In this document: in pieces, positions 59,171-64,000 of the stretch | Layout of the letters: each line of letters opens with the position of its first letter | How positions within the stretch are numbered: the first letter of the stretch is position 1 | From: Lutimaribacter_A marinistellae | GTDB lineage: Bacteria > Pseudomonadota > Alphaproteobacteria > Rhodobacterales > Rhodobacteraceae | Reading direction: 5' to 3' | NCBI RefSeq assembly: GCF_042648365.1 | Contig: NZ_JBHRXI010000029.1 | Coordinates: forward strand, 1-64,000 | Length of the DNA: 64,000 nt | Translations under genes and position numbers: made by a program | The notes under the pieces: model-generated | Databases searched by the model: none | Told to the model about the DNA's origin: nothing | Seen by the model: the letters and a program-made list of their open reading frames with translations, nothing else

Positions 59171-59722
59171 ATGGCCGGAACAGAAACGCATTACACATTG
59201 CCACGCCCCGAATTCGACAAGCCGGTGAAGCTGTTGATCGTGGTTGCCCCCTACTACAGGGACATTGCCGACAACCTGATCGCAGGCGCAAAGGCCGAGA
59301 TCGAGGCGGTAGGCGGAACCTGGGATTTGGTCGAAGTGCCGGGTGCGCTAGAAGTGCCTACGGCGATCGGGCTTGCGGACAGAAAAAGCAATTTCGATGG
59401 TTACGTCGCGCTTGGTTGCGTGATCCGGGGCGAGACGACGCATTACGACACCGTGTGCAATGATTCGAGCCGGGCGATCCAATTGCTTGGTCTGCAAGGC
59501 TCGTGCATCGGCAACGGTATCCTGACGGTCGAAAACCGCCCACAGGCCGAGGTGCGTGCCGATCCGGCAGAGATGAACAAAGGCGGGGGCGCGGCCGCTG
59601 CCGCCTTGCATCTGATCGCGCTGAGCCGTAAGTGGGGCGCTTCGACCAAGGGGGTAGGGTTTCGCCCGCCTTCCGACTCGATCCAGATCGCAGAGACCGA
59701 CAACGGATCCACCACAGCATGA
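59171..59722 (+). CDS. ribH: 6,7-dimethyl-8-ribityllumazine synthase
   Basis: From the ATG at 59171 the 183-residue enzyme condenses the ribityl pyrimidine with the butanone phosphate. Motifs: VPGALEVPTAIGLA near residue 55, YVALGCVIRGETTHYDTVCNDSS near 78 (catalytic His) and NGILTVENRPQAEVRAD near 115. It begins 5 bases after the RibB gene and overlaps nusB by 4 bases (ATGA). Confidence 0.96.
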   Translation: MAGTETHYTLPRPEFDKPVKLLIVVAPYYRDIADNLIAGAKAEIEAVGGTWDLVEVPGALEVPTAIGLADRKSNFDGYVALGCVIRGETTHYDTVCNDSSRAIQLLGLQGSCIGNGILTVENRPQAEVRADPAEMNKGGGAAAAALHLIALSRKWGASTKGVGFRPPSDSIQIAETDNGSTTA

Positions 59723-60195
59723 AGACCCCAAAGTCATCCAGCGCCGAGACCCGGCAGATGCGCGCCGCGGCGCGTCTATACGCCGTGCAGGCGTTGTTCC
59801 AGATGGAGCGCTCTGGCCAGATCACCGATCAGGTGGTCCAAGAATTCCTCGATCACCGTTTCGGGGAAACCTACGAAGGTGAAGAGATGGCGGATGGCGA
59901 TATCACGCTGTTCAGGAAACTGGTCGAAGATGCCGTCAGCTATCAGGCCAGGATCGACCAGATGACCGATCGGGCCTTGGTCGAGAAGTGGCCAATTGCG
60001 CGGATCGATCCGACGCTGCGGGCACTGTTTCGTGCGGCAGGTGCCGAGCTTGTCGCGGATGGTACGCCTCCAAAGGTGGTGATCACCGAATTCGTTGACA
60101 TCGCGCGCGCGTTTTTCCCTTCGGGGAAAGAGCCGAAATTCGTAAACGCTGTACTTGACCACATGGCACGTGAGGCAAAGCCCGAGGCCTTTTGA
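59719..60195 (+). CDS. nusB: Transcription antitermination protein NusB
   Basis: The 158-residue protein binds boxA in rRNA leaders with NusE and prevents premature termination. It has ARLYAVQALFQMERSGQ near residue 12-28 and DPTLRALFRAAGAELVADGTPPKVVITEFVDIARAFF near 95-130, with GKEPKFVNAVLDHMA at the end. It overlaps ribH, completing the ribH-nusB pair. Confidence 0.95.
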   Translation: MKTPKSSSAETRQMRAAARLYAVQALFQMERSGQITDQVVQEFLDHRFGETYEGEEMADGDITLFRKLVEDAVSYQARIDQMTDRALVEKWPIARIDPTLRALFRAAGAELVADGTPPKVVITEFVDIARAFFPSGKEPKFVNAVLDHMAREAKPEAF

Positions 60196-60323
60196 TCGGT
60201 TTGCGTTGAATTCGGCCCACCACCTCGGCGGTGGTGTGCCGGTGCATTTGGTCGCGCTCCCTTTCGGTTTACTCGCGCATGACATGCGCTATCTTGAATG
60301 AAAGGAAGGCAAGGAGTCCGATC

Positions 60324-60626
60324 ATGCCGAAACTCATTCGTTTGTACATCACCCAAGTCATCATCGGTTTTGCAATCGCCGGGGCCTTTGTCGGCGGTCT
60401 GTTGGCGCTCAACGTTGCCCATCTGTGGGATCTTGTCAGAAACTCCGACGCCGGCATCTTTGCCGTTTTCCTGCTATGGTTCATGAACGGCATCGTGTTC
60501 GCCGGCGTCCAGTTCGCCTGGAAAATCATGAGCATGGCGGAAAAGCCCGGCGGGCCGCGTCGCGGCTCCCCTGTCGTCGAGCATTTCGAGCCTGCTTATG
60601 TACGACAGGAGGCAACGCGCCGCTAA
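60324..60626 (+). CDS. Small two-helix membrane protein (hypothetical)
   Basis: From the ATG at 60324 (AAGGAG before it) the 100-residue protein has two transmembrane helices (residues about 8-31, YITQVIIGFAIAGAFVGGLLAL, and 44-66, IFAVFLLWFMNGIVFAGVQFAW) and a short polar tail. A small conserved hypothetical in layout; no function can be assigned. Confidence 0.78.
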   Translation: MPKLIRLYITQVIIGFAIAGAFVGGLLALNVAHLWDLVRNSDAGIFAVFLLWFMNGIVFAGVQFAWKIMSMAEKPGGPRRGSPVVEHFEPAYVRQEATRR

Positions 60627-60867
60627 CCGAATCGGGGATGTGTGGCGGGACCACCGCAACCGTGCGGCGTTGATTCCCGAGGACCTGTATATACAGGTGG
60701 GCGCCAGGTAACCGGACCAGGATCCGGACAGAGCCAGCTCCCTCGGAATTGCTTAAGGCCACCGGAATGCAACCGTTCACAAGAAGGGCAGAACCCGCCA
60801 CGCACTTAGCTAGGCGTCCGCGCGGCGCGCGGCAAGGGTCAGGAACAAAATTTCCTGATTGCAATTT

Positions 60868-60882
60868 GTTCACTTATTGTTC
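60868..60882 (+). promoter_or_regulatory. LexA (SOS) operator before mmcB
   Basis: GTTC (60868-60871), seven bases, GTTC (60879-60882), the alphaproteobacterial LexA consensus GTTC-N7-GTTC. It lies 14 bases before the mmcB start, so LexA would block transcription until DNA damage. Confidence 0.85.
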
Positions 60883-60895
60883 ACATTCTGTCCCC

Positions 60896-61324
60896 ATGCT
60901 GGATATGACACCGGGACAACGATTGGCGCGTGGCGTGGCGCGTCATCTCGCGAGCCTTGGTTTTGCGACGATCGAAGAGTTTGTGCCCGACCGTGGCCTG
61001 CGCGTGGACGTCATGGCATTGGGCCCGAAGTCCGAGTTGTGGGTCATCGAATGCAAGTCGAGTAGGGCCGACTATCTGGCTGACACCAAGTGGCGCGGTT
61101 ATCTGGAATGGTGTGATCGGTTCTTTTGGGCGGTGGATACCGATTTCCCGACGGAACTGCTGCCGCCAGAGACCGGCTTAATCATAGCTGACGCCTATGA
61201 CGCCGAGATCGTGCGCATGTCTCCCGAGGACAAACTTGCACCAGCACGGCGCAAGAAAGTTATTCATAAGTACGCCATGAACGCTGCTCGCCGCTTGCAA
61301 AGCTTACGCCATCCTATGGCCTGA
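60896..61324 (+). CDS. mmcB: MmcB family DNA-repair protein
   Basis: From the ATG at 60896 the 142-residue protein has LDMTPGQRLARGVARHLASLG and a PD-(D/E)xK-like nuclease core, LRVDVMALGPKSELWVIECKSSRADYLADTKW near residues 30-62 (Asp, Glu, Lys). In Caulobacter MmcB is SOS-induced and protects against mitomycin C and UV. The LexA operator 14 bases upstream supports the same control here. The 269-base gap before it holds only this operator. Confidence 0.9.
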   Translation: MLDMTPGQRLARGVARHLASLGFATIEEFVPDRGLRVDVMALGPKSELWVIECKSSRADYLADTKWRGYLEWCDRFFWAVDTDFPTELLPPETGLIIADAYDAEIVRMSPEDKLAPARRKKVIHKYAMNAARRLQSLRHPMA

Positions 61325-61388
61325 TTAGCCTTGAAGGGCAGATGACCTCAGAAGCTTTCGCGCAGCCGACTTGCAACAAGGGACCTGT

Positions 61389-61574
61389 TTACTTGACGCT
61401 TCGCGCGGCTTGCGCTGCTGCGCGGATCTCGTCGGCGATCTCCTCGGCTTCCTCAGGTTCGAAGTCCATTGGTATCTCGATGCCCGTCGCCTCGATGAAC
61501 AGACGCACCATACCTTGATCGGTCGGCCCGATCTGTAGGTTTGCCTCGATGTCCCGTTCAGTGTTGATACCCAT
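61389..61574 (-). CDS. DUF6324-like small protein
   Basis: The 61-residue acidic protein starts MGINTERDIEANLQIGPTDQ and continues MVRLFIEATGIEIPMDF before an EEAEEIADEI helix and an Ala/Arg-rich end. Proteins like this are common in Rhodobacterales and annotated only as DUF6324; their role is unknown. AAAGC-GGC precedes the ATG weakly. It is convergent with mmcB (64 bases between stops) and divergent from the GNAT gene. Confidence 0.75.
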   Translation of the reverse strand: MGINTERDIEANLQIGPTDQGMVRLFIEATGIEIPMDFEPEEAEEIADEIRAAAQAARSVK

Positions 61575-61653
61575 GCCGCTTTCTCCGGATGACAGGCGCC
61601 CGTGCTAGCTGTTACCAGCTTGAGAATCAAGCCGGCAAGGGCTTCAGTAGGGC

Positions 61654-62148
61654 ATGTCCGATTTCGATGACACTCCGACACTACGCCGATTCCGGGCCGA
61701 TGACGCGCCTTGGCTCGTTGAGCGTCACGCAACGCTCTATGCTCGCGATGAGGGTTTCGATGACAGTTTCGGGCCACTTGTGGCGGGGATCTTGTCGGAT
61801 TTCGTCGCTCATCACGACCCAGAACGCGAGCGCGGCTGGATTGCCGAGCACAAGGGGCACCGTTTAGGCAGCATTTTCTGCGTTGCGGGAGGAGCGGACG
61901 CGGCCAAGCTGCGGCTGTTTCTGCTGGTGCCCGAAGCGCGCGGTAAGGGCCTTGGCAAGCAATTGCTCGGGGCCTGCATGGGCTTCGCCCGAAAGGCGGG
62001 ATACTCCGAAATGGTTCTCTGGACGCATGAAAGCCACCGGGCCGCTTGCGCGCTTTACAAAGCCTCCGGTTGGCAGTTGATCGACAGCAAACCAGTTCAC
62101 AGTTTCGGTGTCGATCTTGTAGAGCAAAGCTGGAAAATTCGGCTCTAG
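61654..62148 (+). CDS. GNAT family N-acetyltransferase
   Basis: The 164-residue protein has the GNAT fold: TLRRFRADDAPWLVERHATLYARDEGF near residue 8-34, GSIFCVAGGADAAKLRLFLLVPEARGKGLGKQLLGAC near 72-108 (the acetyl-CoA motif V/R-x-x-G-x-G/A as EARGKGLGKQLL), and HESHRAACALYKASGWQL near 128. It transfers acetyl groups to an amine of unknown identity. No neighbour indicates the substrate. Confidence 0.9.
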   Translation: MSDFDDTPTLRRFRADDAPWLVERHATLYARDEGFDDSFGPLVAGILSDFVAHHDPERERGWIAEHKGHRLGSIFCVAGGADAAKLRLFLLVPEARGKGLGKQLLGACMGFARKAGYSEMVLWTHESHRAACALYKASGWQLIDSKPVHSFGVDLVEQSWKIRL

Positions 62149-62194
62149 GGGCCTTGCAAATGGCGGGCCGCTTAGGTAAATCGCCCTCCACGGT

Positions 62195-62271
62195 GCCGCC
62201 TTAGCTCAGTTGGTTAGAGCGCTGGATTGTGGATCCAGAGGTCCCCTGTTCAAGCCAGGGAGGCGGTACCA
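62195..62271 (+). tRNA. tRNA-His (anticodon GTG), without encoded G-1
   Basis: The cloverleaf is complete: acceptor GCCGCCT / AGGCGGT, D-arm TTAGCTCAGTTGGTTAGAG, anticodon stem CTGGA/TCCAG around TTGTGGA (anticodon GTG), T-arm CCCTGTTCAAGCCAGGG, and an encoded CCA. The base before G1 is T, not the usual G-1, and the discriminator is A73 instead of C73. Many alphaproteobacteria have this non-canonical tRNA-His, recognised by a matching HisRS. Confidence 0.9.
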
Positions 62272-62517
62272 TAAAACCTTTCTCCCGCAATTCCGAACGA
62301 CTCGCGGCCGAATGGCTGTCGTGGTTCTATCGCTCTTGGTCACCGCCATGGGTTGTAGGGTGTAGCGGTCGTTAGCCCATATGGATCAAATTGGGTAAGT
62401 GTGGGACGCGCCTGCGGCCCAAATTGCTCTCCCTGCGCGATTTTTTCTTTACGGCTTTCTCGGCCTCTCTCACATTCGGTTCCAGATTTTTTTGCCAAGT
62501 GATTGAGGGGGCATGCA

Positions 62518-64000
62518 GTGGAACCGATCAGTATTCTGAACGATGGGCGGGTGGTCAGCTTGGGGCGGGACTATGTCGATGGCGACCTTGTCAACGTCGT
62601 ACGCATCTTCGCAGAGAACGGGTTCGAATTGACGTCAAATTCCGTGGCGTATGCAGCCGGTACCCCGGTCGGAGAGCCGGGTTCGAATGCTGAAATTCTT
62701 GGGGCGTTCCTTGCACCCGACGGCAGTGTTCGCATTGTTGCCCGTGACAGTTTCGCCGAAAAGGCCTGGACATTTGACCTTGGAGCGACGGGCGAAATCC
62801 TCGGCTCGACCGAGCTGGCGACCCCGCAAGGCGATATCAACTCTCCATTTCTCAGCGTACAACCTGGTTTGATACAGGCGCCAAACGGAACACTGGTGTC
62901 CTTGTGGGGGCAGTACCTTTACCTCGCCTCGCCTGACGGCGCTTACCTGACTGAAACACGGCCCGACACACGGCACAGCAGCTCGGCCGACGATGCCATC
63001 ATCACCTCGGGAGGGCGCATTCTACGTGCGACACTGATCCAGCCGGATACGGAAGTTCAGATAGAGGCACAATTCTACGAGCTTGATGGAACGCCGGTCG
63101 CTGATCCGTTCATCGTAGCCGGCGGTTTGAGTTCCGTTTTCGGGCACTTCGACGTCGAACTGGCCGAATTGATCGACGGCCGCGTTGCTGTTGTCTATTC
63201 GACCTCCCGTGACGGGGATGCAGATACATCCGAGGCCGCCGTCTACATGACCATACTGAATGCCGACGGGACCGTTTCCGTTGCTGAACAGATGGTAAAT
63301 ACGGATGACACCGACGGTGCGCAGGACTGGGTCGGGGTGCACCCTCTGTCGAATGGCGGCGTTGCGGTCACCTACGGGACCGAGACAGGTTTTACCCGGA
63401 CTGAAAGCCAGAATGCCCGCTTCTTCGATTCATCTGGCATGGAGTATGACAGCTATCAGCAACTTGGCCAGCGCGGGCGTCCCGCCGAGTCGCTTTACGT
63501 CTCGCCCGACGGGGTTCTCTACCGGTTGGACCCGCGGGAAACCGATCGCCTGTACGATGCGCCGAATCCCGATGATCCGGGATTGGTTGGTGACGAGATC
63601 ATGTTGTCCAAGGGGACTCTGGGCGAACTGGCCGAGGACGCTGAAATCGCGACCCTTGCGGATGGACGCGTGGTTGTGACGTATGACCATACCAACCTCG
63701 AAGGCCATATTCGCATTTACGACCCAGCAAATGGCAGCCTCACCGATGTAGATACAGTCAGCGTGGCCCGCGAAAGTTCAGTAGCGGGACTCGCAGATGG
63801 CGGTTTCGTCGTGGCGTGGAGAACATCCGACCAGCGCGCAAACGAGGATTTGCGTATCCAGATACATAATGCTGATGGCTCTGTCCGGCTGGCCGAAACC
63901 GTGGTGTTCGACGGCGAGACCGAGCATGTCGCCGTGGCCGCGACACGGTCGGGTTTCGTGCTGACTTACACGGATGACGAAGGGGTCGCTGATGACCAGT
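62518..64000 (+). CDS. Large repetitive acidic protein, probably secreted, partial (runs off the right edge)
   Basis: An open frame from GTG 62518 (GAGGGGG 6-7 bases before it) to the end of the window, 494 codons without a stop. An ATG at 62513 is in another frame and closes quickly. The protein is rich in Asp, Gly, Thr and Val and repeats blade-like motifs such as LADGRVVVTYD, LADGGFVVAWRTSD, NADGTVSVAEQ, and SGGRILRA. These resemble beta-rich repeats before the RTX nonapeptides of type I secreted proteins in Rhodobacterales. No signal peptide is seen, which fits type I secretion. The C-terminal calcium-binding repeats, if any, are outside the window. Confidence 0.72.
   Translation, partial: MEPISILNDGRVVSLGRDYVDGDLVNVVRIFAENGFELTSNSVAYAAGTPVGEPGSNAEILGAFLAPDGSVRIVARDSFAEKAWTFDLGATGEILGSTELATPQGDINSPFLSVQPGLIQAPNGTLVSLWGQYLYLASPDGAYLTETRPDTRHSSSADDAIITSGGRILRATLIQPDTEVQIEAQFYELDGTPVADPFIVAGGLSSVFGHFDVELAELIDGRVAVVYSTSRDGDADTSEAAVYMTILNADGTVSVAEQMVNTDDTDGAQDWVGVHPLSNGGVAVTYGTETGFTRTESQNARFFDSSGMEYDSYQQLGQRGRPAESLYVSPDGVLYRLDPRETDRLYDAPNPDDPGLVGDEIMLSKGTLGELAEDAEIATLADGRVVVTYDHTNLEGHIRIYDPANGSLTDVDTVSVARESSVAGLADGGFVVAWRTSDQRANEDLRIQIHNADGSVRLAETVVFDGETEHVAVAATRSGFVLTYTDDEGVADDQ

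Noticed and set aside
1..64000. CRISPR arrays, prophage and replication origin
   Set aside because: No regularly spaced direct repeats, no phage structural or integrase genes, and no DnaA-box cluster or repABC-type genes were seen in the window.

Overview
The window is a GC-rich bacterial chromosome segment that looks like a marine Rhodobacterales (Roseobacter-type) alphaproteobacterium. The evidence is a PhyR/NepR/EcfG general stress response locus, a soxBDAG sarcosine oxidase operon, a LexA site of the alphaproteobacterial GTTC-N7-GTTC type before mmcB, a tRNA-His gene without an encoded G-1, and the nrdR-ribD ... ribH-nusB order. No database search was possible. Family names come from motifs I could read, and functions of unnamed proteins are inference.

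Left part (about 0.9-22.1 kb): a general stress response (GSR) island. At its centre are phyR, nepR, ecfG and a HisKA_2-type histidine kinase, followed by a phospholipase D-like gene. Reading for the EcfG promoter pattern GGAAC-N16-CGTT / GGAAC-N17-GTT, I found a good match before almost every transcription unit here: the small membrane protein + csbD, a DUF1328 protein, an FNT transporter operon, dps, phyR and nepR-ecfG (one shared palindrome), a PRC-barrel protein, a topoisomerase IB-amidoligase-glutamine amidotransferase operon, a flavin reductase, a Rho-N-domain protein, a membrane-protein operon (alanine-rich protein, holin-like, DUF3618), and an AI-2E-type permease. gdhA, a receiver-like protein, a Crp/Fnr regulator and a DUF2254 membrane protein are interspersed without a convincing match. 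An IS5-family element is cut by the left edge.

Middle part (22.1-46.5 kb): two identical tRNA-Glu genes exactly 100 bp apart; hom-glpX-recJ; a lipoprotein, a TetR regulator, an ABM-domain protein and a pirin; a cytosolic reductive-dehalogenase-like iron-sulfur protein; three Tad-type pilus/pseudopilin genes; a second glutamate dehydrogenase; soxBDAG; dnaG-rpoD; and two small tandem secreted proteins.

Right part (46.5-64 kb): the riboflavin/nusB cluster (nrdR, ribD, ribE, a RibB with a degenerate GTP cyclohydrolase II domain, ribH, nusB) is split by two insertions. One is a capsule export/Kdo-transferase set (kpsC-, kpsD- and kpsS-like genes). The other is a tungstate ABC transporter operon with a fused HTH/binding-protein regulator plus a second HWE/HisKA_2 kinase. 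Then come mmcB, small proteins, a GNAT acetyltransferase, tRNA-His, and the start of a large repetitive, probably secreted acidic protein that runs off the right edge.

The most interesting part is the density and geometry of EcfG-type promoters. They tie several poorly characterised genes, especially the amidoligase/amidotransferase/topoisomerase trio, to the general stress response.
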